Assembly (NCBI GenBank): GCA_903853185.1
Contig: CAINSX010000180.1
Location: 1-32,227 of the forward strand
From: an uncultured Opitutia bacterium
GTDB lineage: Bacteria; Verrucomicrobiota; Verrucomicrobiia; Opitutales; UBA953
Length of the DNA: 32,227 nucleotides
Direction: 5' to 3'
Positions 16,302-23,526 of the stretch are shown piece by piece. Made by a program: the position numbers and the translations under genes. Positions within the stretch are counted from its first letter, which is position 1. Each line of letters begins with the position of its first letter. Under the pieces are notes generated by a model. It was not told where the DNA came from, made no database searches, and saw nothing but the letters and a program-made list of their open reading frames with translations.

Positions 16302-17089
16302 GCGTGTTGTAATGCCTTCATGAGCGCGGCCGGATTTTGCTCACGCATGAGGGACTCGCCGACGAGCAAGGCGTGCGCACCAGCGGCCCGCATGCGGGCG
16401 GCGTCTTCGGCGGTCTTGATGCCGCTCTCGGCAACCTTCAGGACGGACTTCGGCATATGCGGGATGACGCGTTCGGCGAAGGACAGGTCGATCTGGAAAG
16501 TGGAAAGATTGCGGTTGTTCACACCGACCATGTCGGGGTCGTGACGCAGGGCACGCTCGAGCTCGGCTTCGTCATGGACCTCGAAGAGCGTGTCCAGTCC
16601 GGCGAGTTTGGCCGAACGGTGGATCGGAATGATCTCCTCGTCAGTGAGGCCGCGGACGATGATCAGGATGCACCGGGCGCCGGCTTGGGCCGCTTCGAGC
16701 ACCTGATAGGGGTGCACCATGAAGTCCTTACGGATGCAGGGCAGGGGGCGGGCCCAAGAGGGTTGGTCTTGGACGACCTGGACGAGGTCCTTGAGTTCGC
16801 CTTTGAAGTATTTCGTCTCGGTGAGGACCGAGAGGCAGTCGGCGCCGGCGGCGGCATAGGCGCGCGCCTGGGTGACGGCGTCCACGCCTTCGCGGATCTG
16901 GCCGACGCTTGGCGAGGCCCGTTTGACTTCGGCGATGACGCTGAGGCGTCCCTGGACCTGCAAGGATTGGCGGAATCCGGGTGAAGTATGCTTACCGGCG
17001 AAGGCCGCCAGTTCGGCATCCGTGACCGCACGGGCGAACGGGGCGATTTCCCGGCGCTTGGCGTCCATGATTTCGGTCAGCTTGTCCAC
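16298..17089 (-). CDS. trpC: Indole-3-glycerol phosphate synthase
   Basis: TrpC closes the indole ring in tryptophan biosynthesis, converting carboxyphenylaminodeoxyribulose phosphate to indole-3-glycerol phosphate. The TIM-barrel motifs are VIAEVKRASPSVG (catalytic K56), IRKDFMVHPYQ (K121), GVNNRNL and ESGI. The frame is open to 17257, but the upstream part has no family similarity. A GTG at 17089 gives VDKLTEIMDAKRREI, which matches the usual IGPS N-terminus, and 263 aa in total, the normal length. The ATG at 17068 would cut into that helix. No other trp genes are in the window, so the pathway is dispersed or elsewhere. Its stop overlaps the rsmA start by four bases. Confidence 0.95.
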   Translation of the reverse strand: MDKLTEIMDAKRREIAPFARAVTDAELAAFAGKHTSPGFRQSLQVQGRLSVIAEVKRASPSVGQIREGVDAVTQARAYAAAGADCLSVLTETKYFKGELKDLVQVVQDQPSWARPLPCIRKDFMVHPYQVLEAAQAGARCILIIVRGLTDEEIIPIHRSAKLAGLDTLFEVHDEAELERALRHDPDMVGVNNRNLSTFQIDLSFAERVIPHMPKSVLKVAESGIKTAEDAARMRAAGAHALLVGESLMREQNPAALMKALQHA

Positions 17090-17165
17090 TGGCCCTAAAG
17101 CAAGCGCTCCCGGGGCTTCTGGCAATCGTTTTGACTCCCTTCCTTCCTGCCTTCTGCATCGGGTC

Positions 17166-17825
17166 ATGCCCGGCATCGACCTTCTGCTTGCGACCACCGC
17201 CCGACTCCGTGCTCCTGACGGTTGCCCTTGGGACCGTGAGCAGACGCATCGCACCATCTGTGACTGTTTGGTCGAAGAGGTCGCCGAACTGATTCAGGCC
17301 ATCGACCTGAATGACGACGCCAATCTCCGGGAGGAACTGGGTGACCTGCTTTTTCATATCGCGATGCATGCGCAGATGGCCTCCGAGGCCGGCAAGTTCA
17401 CTTTCGACGATGTCGCCCGCGAGGTGAACGAGAAGATGGTCCGTCGTCACCCGCATGTCTTCGGCGACGGCGTCAAGCTCGGTACGGCCGATGCGGTCGT
17501 GACGCAGTGGGAGCAGATCAAGCTGAAGGAGAAGGGCGCCAAGAAGCCCACGGTCTTCAAGGCGCTACCACCTTCGCTCAACGCCATCCTCACCGCCCGT
17601 GAAGTCTGGAAGCAGGTCCGCAAGAAGCAGCTCGACGCCGGCGCGACCGTCGACGTCGTTCAGGTCGATACCCAGGCCAAAGGACTTACCGAAGAAGCCG
17701 CCGGGCGGAAGTTATTCGAGCTGATCGCCGCTTGCCGTGATGCCGGCATCGATCCTGATTCCGCCCTACGCCGACAGACTTCCAAGGTCGTCGCCGAAGC
17801 CGAACTTCGCGCCCCTCAAGGCTGA
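17166..17825 (+). CDS. mazG: MazG-family nucleoside triphosphate pyrophosphohydrolase
   Basis: MazG hydrolyses (d)NTPs to the monophosphate and pyrophosphate, cleaning the pool or tuning ppGpp-related stress. The 219-aa protein begins with the family signature RAPDGCPWDREQTHRT (14-29). The metal-binding EExxE is at about 37-41 and RxELGD at 55-60 (E57, D60). The second half (about 110-219) is a weaker MazG-like helical region, shorter than in the 263-aa E. coli protein. The reading frame extends far upstream through trpC, but the ATG at 17166 gives the natural start. It leads a four-gene plus-strand run; the next gene starts two bases after its stop. A TTGACT at 17131 may be a -35 box but no good -10 follows. 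Confidence 0.93.
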   Translation: MPGIDLLLATTARLRAPDGCPWDREQTHRTICDCLVEEVAELIQAIDLNDDANLREELGDLLFHIAMHAQMASEAGKFTFDDVAREVNEKMVRRHPHVFGDGVKLGTADAVVTQWEQIKLKEKGAKKPTVFKALPPSLNAILTAREVWKQVRKKQLDAGATVDVVQVDTQAKGLTEEAAGRKLFELIAACRDAGIDPDSALRRQTSKVVAEAELRAPQG

Positions 17826-17827
17826 GC

Positions 17828-18553
17828 ATGGAGCAGGACGACCAGCCACTCACCGTGCACGTCGGCGGCTGCCCCGTGTTGGTGTGGCCGCGTGTCTCCG
17901 CCCGCACGTCCCGCGTTCGGCTTTCGGTGAAACCAGGACCTAAGGTCGTCCTGACCTATCCACCGCACGCCACGCATGCCTCCGCGCTGGCTTTTCTGCG
18001 CGATAACCTTCCGTGGTTGGAACGCGTGCTGGCCAAGTCCCGCACCGTCCAGCCTTCGCTCACCTCCCATCTGCGTAAGTTTCCTTGGGTTACCTTGGAT
18101 GACCGCCTACTGGCAATCGAGATGGAGCAGGGTACGCGTGGTTCCATTCGCATCTCTAAGACCGAGGATAAGGTGAACCTCGTCATGCCGTCGGTTGATC
18201 CCGAGGAAGGGGCGGTCCGTGTCATCCGTCGACTAGCCGAGACTGGTCTAGGGCTGGCCGTCGACCGTCTGAGCACCAAGGTTGGCGTGACTGTTGAGCA
18301 AGTCAGCGTGCGCGACCAGACCACCCGTTGGGGATCGTGCTCAACCACCGGCACACTTTCGCTTAACTGGCGCTTGATCCTGCTCCCACCGATGTTGCAC
18401 GACCACGTCATCTTGCACGAACTCTCCCATCGGCGTCACATGGATCACTCCGACCGGTTCTGGAACCAGTTAGCCGCGTGGGATCCGGATTGGAAGAAGC
18501 ACGACCGGGAGCTGAATAGGCGCTGGAACGTCATCATGGACCTAGGACGATGA
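17828..18553 (+). CDS. YgjP-like zinc metallopeptidase (DUF45 / M48-like)
   Basis: This is a predicted zinc metalloprotease of the YgjP/WSS1-like family; the substrate in bacteria is largely unknown. The 241-aa protein ends with the catalytic domain. RWGSCS..G.LSLNWRL (from about 168) leads into the zinc motif HELSH (H197, E198, H201), with the third ligand H207 in HMDHSDRFW. The N-terminal half is the less conserved beta-rich part typical of the family. No signal peptide or membrane segment is visible, so it is cytoplasmic. It starts two bases after mazG, and its stop overlaps the next start in an ATGA junction. The family call is confident, the physiological role is not. Confidence 0.9.
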   Translation: MEQDDQPLTVHVGGCPVLVWPRVSARTSRVRLSVKPGPKVVLTYPPHATHASALAFLRDNLPWLERVLAKSRTVQPSLTSHLRKFPWVTLDDRLLAIEMEQGTRGSIRISKTEDKVNLVMPSVDPEEGAVRVIRRLAETGLGLAVDRLSTKVGVTVEQVSVRDQTTRWGSCSTTGTLSLNWRLILLPPMLHDHVILHELSHRRHMDHSDRFWNQLAAWDPDWKKHDRELNRRWNVIMDLGR

Positions 18554-19098
18554 GTCAGCGCGAAGTCGGACAATCACCGGATGAGGTCTTTGACGTCGTG
18601 AACGCAAGCGATGTGGTCATCGGTCGGGAGTTCCGCCGTGAGATTCATCGCCGAGGACTGCTTCATCGGGCGATTCACATCTTCTGGCTGCGTGGTGACG
18701 GGCAACTCTGCCTCCAGCGCCGTTCCTACGCCAAGGACAACTGCCCCGGAATGCTCAGCTCGTCCTGCGCTGGCCATGTCGATTCCGGGGAGGATTATCT
18801 CACGGCGGCAGTTCGTGAGCTTCGCGAGGAGCTTGGGTTAGATGTATCGCCGCAGGCATTGCTCGAGGTCGACTACGCCCCATGGCACGCCGAGCTCGGC
18901 AACGAGTTCGTACGTTCTTATGTGCTACGCGGAGACTATCCGACCTCTTTGGCGGCCTTTGAAGTGGACTCGATCCTGTGGCGCACTCCTGCGGAGACTG
19001 AGGCCTGGGCTGGGTTGGACCCCGAGGTGTTCGCCACCCCATTGACTCACTTGCTCCGCAGAGCCGGCGTGCGTCGTGGCTTGGGTCTATCTGCGTAA
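18550..19098 (+). CDS. Nudix hydrolase (isopentenyl-diphosphate-isomerase-like subgroup)
   Basis: This is a Nudix pyrophosphohydrolase of 182 aa. The complete Nudix box is at 75-97: G75, E81 and REL..EELGL, with the catalytic REUxEE at 89-94. Upstream, FDVVNASDVVIG and REIHRRGLLHRAIHIFW, followed by LCLQRRS, match the YfcD/IDI-like subgroup, which often carries a leading HRA motif. Whether the substrate is a nucleotide, a sugar nucleotide or another diphosphate cannot be read from the sequence. True IDI activity is unlikely because this subgroup is mostly hydrolytic. It overlaps the metallopeptidase gene by four bases (ATGA). With MazG two genes upstream, this run holds two house-cleaning pyrophosphatases. 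Confidence 0.92.
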   Translation: MSQREVGQSPDEVFDVVNASDVVIGREFRREIHRRGLLHRAIHIFWLRGDGQLCLQRRSYAKDNCPGMLSSSCAGHVDSGEDYLTAAVRELREELGLDVSPQALLEVDYAPWHAELGNEFVRSYVLRGDYPTSLAAFEVDSILWRTPAETEAWAGLDPEVFATPLTHLLRRAGVRRGLGLSA

Positions 19099-19136
19099 TT
19101 GTTTGAACTGCGCACGCGGAGGTGAGATAGAGGGGT

Positions 19137-19796
19137 GTGTCTGAAGCCCCACGAGATCATACCGATACCCCCGCCGTGGTGCCGTGGTATCATTGGGTGT
19201 GGGTCCTGCCGATGGCTTTGTTCCTGCGTCTGTGGCTCGCGACCCTTCGTTTTCGCTGTAATGTAGACCGGATCGACGACTCCGAGGGCCCGGTGGTTTT
19301 GTTGCTCTGGCATGATAAACTCTTCGTTTCATCCTGGATCGCGAACCGCTACTTCTCGCGTCCGGTGACGGCGCTGATCAGCACCAGCAAGGACGGAGCC
19401 TGGCTGGTCGCCTTCTTCAAGTTCATGGGCATTACCGCGGTCCGCGGCTCATCCAACCGACGTGGCGCCGCCGCCTTGATCACCCTGACGCGTTCCATGC
19501 GCGCTGGTAATCATACTGGCATCACACCTGACGGACCTAAGGGCCCAGCTCTCGAGTTCAAGTCGGGCGCGGTGTCGCTGGCCCGATTGACACGCAGTCC
19601 CTTCGTCGTGATGGGCATTCGTTACTTCTCCTGCTGGCGGATGCGCAGTTGGGATCGATTTGCCATGCCGCTGCCGTTTTCGCGCGTCGACGTCACCTTG
19701 CTGCGTGAGCCCATGCCCGCAGAAGGCGAAGCCGATGAGGTCATCGCTGCCCGTCTGCAGGCGCGACTGAACGAGACTTCGACGGGCCCGGCTTAA
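19137..19796 (+). CDS. DUF374 lysophospholipid-acyltransferase-like protein
   Basis: This is a membrane-associated acyltransferase-like protein of the DUF374/LPLAT group, 219 aa. An N-terminal hydrophobic segment (about 16-38, VWVLPMALFLRLWLATL) anchors it. The acyltransferase-type motif is LLWHDKLF (about 56-63), and TPDGPKGP (about 129-136) is the second family hallmark. A role in lipid A or phospholipid acylation is inferred from the family; proteins of this type often lie near lipid A or KDO genes. The start is a GTG at 19137, preceded by a GGAGGTG about 13 bases upstream. No ATG fits the N-terminus. It ends four bases before the convergent ribE stop codon. Confidence 0.9.
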   Translation: MSEAPRDHTDTPAVVPWYHWVWVLPMALFLRLWLATLRFRCNVDRIDDSEGPVVLLLWHDKLFVSSWIANRYFSRPVTALISTSKDGAWLVAFFKFMGITAVRGSSNRRGAAALITLTRSMRAGNHTGITPDGPKGPALEFKSGAVSLARLTRSPFVVMGIRYFSCWRMRSWDRFAMPLPFSRVDVTLLREPMPAEGEADEVIAARLQARLNETSTGPA

Positions 19797-19800
19797 GCGT

Positions 19801-20391
19801 CTAGGCTTTGCCGAGGAGCTTTTCGGCGTACTTCGCCAGCAAGTCGGACTCCAGATTGACCCGCTCGCCCGCCTTTCGGCCCGACAGGTTGGTCACTTCG
19901 AGCGTATGTGGGATGATCCAGATGCGGAAGCCGCCTGGCATCACGTCCGCCACGGTCAGGGACATGCCATCGACAGCGACGCAGCCTTTACGGACGACGT
20001 GACGGAGAAAGGTCTCGGAGGCTTTGATGTCCAGCCGCCAGTCGGCGCCATCCTGTCCAAAGAAGAGGATCTCGCCGCAACCGTCGATATGCCCGGTTAC
20101 GAAATGGCCGCCCATCCGATCGGTGGGAAGGAGGCTGGGCTCGACGTTGACGACCGATCCAGGACGAAGGTCGCCGAGGTTCGTTAGGCGAAGCGTCTCG
20201 GCGAGGATGTCGAAGCTGGCTTGTTGCCCCTGGGGGTCGACGACCGTTAGGCAGCAACCGTTGGTCGCGATGCTGTCGCCCGGCTTAGCGGAGGCGAGGA
20301 GGGGGTGGGCGAGGGTGAGGCGGGCGCCGTCCTTCTCGCGGGGGGCGATGGCGACGACCTTGGCGGCTCCCTGGACTAACCCTGTGAACAT
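19801..20391 (-). CDS. ribE: Riboflavin synthase, alpha subunit
   Basis: Riboflavin synthase dismutates two 6,7-dimethyl-8-ribityllumazine molecules to riboflavin. The 196-aa protein shows the two lumazine-binding repeats of the family. The N-terminal MFTGLVQ is diagnostic. Repeat 1 contains NGCCLTVV and GHFVTGHIDG; repeat 2 contains VAVDGMSLTV and an IPHTL-type segment. The ATG at 20391 matches the universal MFTG start. A strong terminator-like hairpin ends only five bases upstream of it, leaving no space for a promoter or Shine-Dalgarno sequence. No FMN riboswitch is seen and no other rib genes are nearby. Confidence 0.96.
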   Translation of the reverse strand: MFTGLVQGAAKVVAIAPREKDGARLTLAHPLLASAKPGDSIATNGCCLTVVDPQGQQASFDILAETLRLTNLGDLRPGSVVNVEPSLLPTDRMGGHFVTGHIDGCGEILFFGQDGADWRLDIKASETFLRHVVRKGCVAVDGMSLTVADVMPGGFRIWIIPHTLEVTNLSGRKAGERVNLESDLLAKYAEKLLGKA

Positions 20392-20395
20392 CGGG

Positions 20396-20422
20396 AAATA
20401 AAAAGGGGCCTTGGTAGGCCCC
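20396..20422 (-). terminator. Rho-independent terminator after tatA, touching the ribE start
   Basis: On the minus strand GGGGCC (20422-20417) pairs perfectly with GGCCCC (20410-20405) around the loop TACCAA, followed by TTTTTATTT. It lies eight bases after the tatA stop and five bases before the ribE ATG. It should end tatA transcripts, or act as a leaky or conditional block in front of ribE. Confidence 0.8.
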
Positions 20423-20429
20423 GGAGGTC

Positions 20430-20726
20430 TTAGTTCTGCTTGCCGTCTTGGGCTCGCTTGGCGCGCTCTTCGGCTTCGAGCTTAGCGCGGACCGCAGCAC
20501 GTTCTTCTTCTTCGATCTGCTTCATGCGGAGTTTCTTGCGTTCGTCTTCTTCGACGGCGCTACGCACTTCGTCTTCGACTTCCTCCGAAGCCTTCTTGAA
20601 TTCGCGCTTGGCCTTGCCCAGACCGCGGGCGAGCTCGGGGAGCTTGGAGCCGCCGAAAAGGAGGACAACCACCACAAGGATGATAAGGGCGGTTTCGCCG
20701 TTGAGGAATGCGAGGGGGAGGTGCAT
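20430..20726 (-). CDS. tatA: Sec-independent protein translocase TatA/E
   Basis: TatA oligomerises in the inner membrane to let folded twin-arginine substrates through. The 98-aa protein has the classic layout. A single N-terminal transmembrane helix spans about residues 12-24, then a hinge and the amphipathic helix with FGGSKLPELARGLGKAKREFKK (F24 to K45). A charged tail rich in Glu, Lys and Arg follows. The tail (about 50-98) is predicted helical and is longer than in minimal TatA proteins. The ATG at 20726 puts the helix at the correct distance; an upstream extension to 20777 lacks family similarity. It is divergent from the acylphosphatase gene. No tatC is in the window. Confidence 0.94.
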   Translation of the reverse strand: MHLPLAFLNGETALIILVVVVLLFGGSKLPELARGLGKAKREFKKASEEVEDEVRSAVEEDERKKLRMKQIEEEERAAVRAKLEAEERAKRAQDGKQN

Positions 20727-20791
20727 GGTCTGAGAGGATTGGTGTGGATTAGTCCCGAAAGGTAAACCAATAATCACAAGGCCTCTCGCTC

Positions 20792-21073
20792 ATGTCAACC
20801 CATGTCTCCCATCGCGATGTCTGGTATACAGGACACGTCCAAGGGGTCGGTTTTCGTGCCCAAGTCCTCGGTTTGGCCCGTGGTTATGACGTGACGGGAT
20901 ATGTCCAGAACCTGTCCGACGGACGGGTCTATCTGCATGCCGAGGGCGACGAAGGCGAAGTCGAAGGCTTTACCGACCAGATCGCCAAGACCCTCGACGG
21001 ACATATCCGTGGCGAGGAGGTCAAGACTTTCACCGGCTTGCGCACGTGTCGCGAGTTCGCGATCCGCCGATGA
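20792..21073 (+). CDS. acyP: Acylphosphatase
   Basis: Acylphosphatase hydrolyses the carboxyl-phosphate bond of small acyl phosphates. The 93-aa protein is of standard size. The catalytic motif GHVQGVGFR (14-22) contains the essential R22, and GYVQNLSDG (36-44) contains catalytic N40. The start ATG at 20792 is 65 bases from the divergent tatA start. Its stop overlaps the ABC ATPase start (ATGA), which suggests it is co-translated with the transporter, although no functional link is known to me. Confidence 0.95.
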   Translation: MSTHVSHRDVWYTGHVQGVGFRAQVLGLARGYDVTGYVQNLSDGRVYLHAEGDEGEVEGFTDQIAKTLDGHIRGEEVKTFTGLRTCREFAIRR

Positions 21074-21921
21074 GTTCCGCCATCTCCGTCCGCCATCTCA
21101 CGAAGGATTTCCGCATCGGGATGCGCGGCCTCAAGCTGCGCGCCGTGGACGATCTCTCGCTCGAGATCCCGCGCGGCCAGGTCTTCGGCCTGCTCGGTCC
21201 TAACGGTTGCGGCAAGAGCACCACGCTGAAGATCGTGCTCGGCCTCGTCTCCGCGACCGCCGGCGAGATCAGTATCCTCGGCCAGCCTTCCGCGACGAGC
21301 GCCGCGCGCCGCCGCACCGGCTTTCTCCCGGAGGCTCCTTACTTCCATAAGTTCCTTACCGGTCGCGAACTCGTGCGCTACTGCGCGCAGCTCAGCGGCG
21401 TCGCCTCCGCCGACCTCGACGCCGCCGTCGAGGACGCTTTGGGTCTGGCCGCGATGACCGAGGCGGCCAGCCGTCCGATCGGCACCTATTCGAAGGGGAT
21501 GCTCCAGCGCATCGGTTTCGCCCAGGCCGTGGTGCATGACCCCGAGCTCGTGATCCTCGATGAGCCCACCGCCGGCGTCGACCCGGTAGGTTCCGCCGCG
21601 ATCGGTCGCATGATCCATGCGATGCGCGACAAGGGTAAGACCATCGTGCTTTGCTCCCACCTCCTCGGGCAGGTCGAGCAGGTGTGTGACCGCGTCGCCA
21701 TCATGGATAGAGGTAAGCTCGTCCTTGAAGGCGCCGTGGACGATGTCCTGGCCCGTCGCGATCGCCACGTGATGACGATTGAAGCCATGACGCCGGCCTC
21801 GCGGGCCGCCGCCGAAGCGGCCCTGGAGGCGCATGGCGCCAAGGTCACCTCCGTCACCCATCCCCGCCGCTCTTTGGAAGACCTCTTCCGCGAACTCGTG
21901 ACCGGAAGTCGCGATGCCTGA
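21070..21921 (+). CDS. ABC transporter ATP-binding protein
   Basis: This is the ATPase subunit of an ABC-2 type exporter, 283 aa. Walker A is GPNGCGKST (43-51), Walker B is VILDEP (161-166), and SKGM (141-144) replaces the LSGGQ signature. That substitution is usual in NosF/YhaQ/CcmA-like ATPases. A switch His lies in CSHLLGQ. The last ~65 residues form a separate C-terminal domain of the sort seen in those subfamilies. I chose the ATG at 21070 because it overlaps the acyP stop in an ATGA junction; an in-frame start at 21046 would overlap acyP further. The permease gene begins eight bases before the end of this gene. The substrate is unknown. Confidence 0.96.
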   Translation: MSSAISVRHLTKDFRIGMRGLKLRAVDDLSLEIPRGQVFGLLGPNGCGKSTTLKIVLGLVSATAGEISILGQPSATSAARRRTGFLPEAPYFHKFLTGRELVRYCAQLSGVASADLDAAVEDALGLAAMTEAASRPIGTYSKGMLQRIGFAQAVVHDPELVILDEPTAGVDPVGSAAIGRMIHAMRDKGKTIVLCSHLLGQVEQVCDRVAIMDRGKLVLEGAVDDVLARRDRHVMTIEAMTPASRAAAEAALEAHGAKVTSVTHPRRSLEDLFRELVTGSRDA

Positions 21922-22756
21922 CATGAAAGATTCCCTCCGCCGTACGCTCTGGATCTCCCGGGTCACCTTCCTAGAAGCCGTCCGCCAGCGCTTCTTCGCC
22001 TTCCTTCTGGTGCTCGGCGCCGCGATGGTGCTGTCGTCCGTGTCGCTGCGTGTCTTCGATTTCGGCCACGGCGAACTCAAGTTCATCGCCGACTTCGGGT
22101 TCGGCGGGATGTTCTTCTTCGGCTCCGTTCTTGCGGTGGTGATGACTGCCCAGCTGTTCTTCAGCGAGATCGACAACAAGACCGCGCTGACGCTCTTGGC
22201 TAAGCCCCTGAGTCGCGCGGAATTCCTGCTGGGCAAGTTCTTCGGCGCCTGGGCGGTGCTGGGCGTCTTCATCGTCGTGCTGGCCGGGTTGCAGGGCATC
22301 GTCCTTTGGGCTCGTGAGCAGGAGCTGATCGCCTTGGCTGAACAGTCGGGCAAGATTCCGGCCACGTTCAGCGTCGTCGGCCTCGGGCAGCTGGTGCTGA
22401 TGCAGTGGCTCCGTTTGGGTGTGGTTATCGCCATCGTCCTCGCGATCTCCGCCTTGGCCCGGACATTCCTTTTCGCGGTCGTGGTCGGCTCCCTGGCGGT
22501 CGTCGCCGGCCAGCTCCAGTGGATCGCGCAGGACGCCTTCCTGCGTCCGACGGATTCCCCCGTCTACGCGGCGTTCCTGTGGGTGAGCACCCGGCTGATT
22601 CCTAATCTCCAGCAGTTCAATCTCGCCGACGCCTTGGTCCTTGGTTCCTCCGCGGTCGAGGACGGCGCGCTGATCGCCGTCGGCCTGTCGGGCTTGGCCT
22701 ATCTGGTCGCTTACCTGACCGTGGGCGCGCTGATCTTCCGTCGGAGGGAAATCTGA
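21914..22756 (+). CDS. ABC-2 type transporter permease
   Basis: This is the membrane subunit paired with the ATPase just upstream, 280 aa. It has an N-terminal amphipathic section (RRTLWISRVTFLEAVRQRFF) followed by about six hydrophobic segments. Approximate positions are 27-45, 60-85, 112-132, 160-180, 183-200 and 250-275. FFSEIDNKTALTLLAKPLSR matches the cytoplasmic loop motif of NosY/YhaP-like ABC-2 permeases. The last residues, FRRREI, are cytoplasmic and basic. Its first codons overlap the ATPase gene by eight bases and its stop shares one base with the next ATG (TGATG), so all three are probably translated together. The substrate cannot be inferred. Confidence 0.93.
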   Translation: MPDMKDSLRRTLWISRVTFLEAVRQRFFAFLLVLGAAMVLSSVSLRVFDFGHGELKFIADFGFGGMFFFGSVLAVVMTAQLFFSEIDNKTALTLLAKPLSRAEFLLGKFFGAWAVLGVFIVVLAGLQGIVLWAREQELIALAEQSGKIPATFSVVGLGQLVLMQWLRLGVVIAIVLAISALARTFLFAVVVGSLAVVAGQLQWIAQDAFLRPTDSPVYAAFLWVSTRLIPNLQQFNLADALVLGSSAVEDGALIAVGLSGLAYLVAYLTVGALIFRRREI

Positions 22757-23526
22757 TGCGTCGTTTCGCCCCATGGTTGCTGGTCGGCGTGCTTATCCTC
22801 GGGGCCGGGGCTTTGGCGGAATCTTCCTGGCGTCGCATTCGTCCGAACATCCCCGAGATTGGGCGCAAGGAACTCGAACCGACCTTGGGACAGGGCGTGC
22901 TGCTTGGCGTCCTGGGTGGCCTGCGTACGGTCGTCGCCGACATCGCTTGGATTCGTAGTTACGTCTTCTGGGAGCGTCGCGATCGCCCGGGCTGCGAAGC
23001 CCTCATGCGAACCGCGTGCACCCTTGATCCGCATGCCCGTTACTTCTGGGAGAACGCCGGTCTTCGCATCGGACTCGACATGGCGCATTGGGAAATTCGT
23101 CGCCGCGGTGGTTATGCCAAGGTTCCGGCCGAGACCCAGGAGCGGCTCTTCCGTCAATACGGCCAACGCGGGCTCGATGTCCTGGAAGAGGGTATGGCGC
23201 ATGCGCGCAATCGGACGTCGTTGTTGCTGGCCGCAGGTTTCTTAGCTGAGGGTAAGCTCAAGGATCTCCGGCTAGCCGCCGACTATTACCGTAAGGCCGC
23301 TGAAGCGCCGGACGCTCCGTGGTATGCGGCGAGGATCTGCGCTGATTTCGATTGGGGGGACGGTCGCAAGGCCGAAGCCTACCGATGGTACCGCCACTAT
23401 TGGGAGACGCGGATGCGTTCCAAGGAAGACGGCTTCCCCGAGGATCTGATCAGGCTACGCAAGATGGAGTCCGAGCTTTTCCTCGGAATCGTTCAGCGCA
23501 TCCCGCGTCAGCCCTGGGAGCGCTGA
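22756..23526 (+). CDS. Membrane-anchored helical-repeat protein of unknown function
   Basis: I do not recognise a named function. The 256-aa protein begins with a hydrophobic segment (about 5-22, FAPWLLVGVLILGAGALA) that reads as an uncleaved signal anchor. The remainder, outside the membrane, is a helix-rich repeat region resembling tetratricopeptide-type helices. Examples are ACTLDPHARYFWENAG, AADYYRKAAEAPDAPWYAA and GRKAEAYRWYRHYWETR. GGLRTVVADIAWIRSYVFWE (about 55-74) looks like a conserved block. Its start overlaps the permease stop by one base (TGATG), which ties it to the ABC transporter as a likely periplasmic accessory. Its stop abuts the topB stop on the other strand. Confidence 0.85.
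   Translation: MRRFAPWLLVGVLILGAGALAESSWRRIRPNIPEIGRKELEPTLGQGVLLGVLGGLRTVVADIAWIRSYVFWERRDRPGCEALMRTACTLDPHARYFWENAGLRIGLDMAHWEIRRRGGYAKVPAETQERLFRQYGQRGLDVLEEGMAHARNRTSLLLAAGFLAEGKLKDLRLAADYYRKAAEAPDAPWYAARICADFDWGDGRKAEAYRWYRHYWETRMRSKEDGFPEDLIRLRKMESELFLGIVQRIPRQPWER

Noticed and set aside
17131..17159. TTGACT as a -35 box for mazG
   Set aside because: No acceptable -10 hexamer occurs at 16-18 bases downstream.
16872..17165. Upstream extension of mazG
   Set aside because: It lies opposite trpC and has no MazG similarity; the ATG at 17166 gives the family start.
17090..17257. Upstream extension of trpC to 17257
   Set aside because: The added 56 residues are Arg/Ser-rich with no similarity to IGPS, and they would run over the mazG start on the other strand. 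The GTG at 17089 gives the canonical N-terminus.
20929..22434. 501-codon open frame on the minus strand opposite acyP, the ABC ATPase and the permease
   Set aside because: It lies opposite three well-supported coupled genes, with a low-complexity composition and no recognisable domain.
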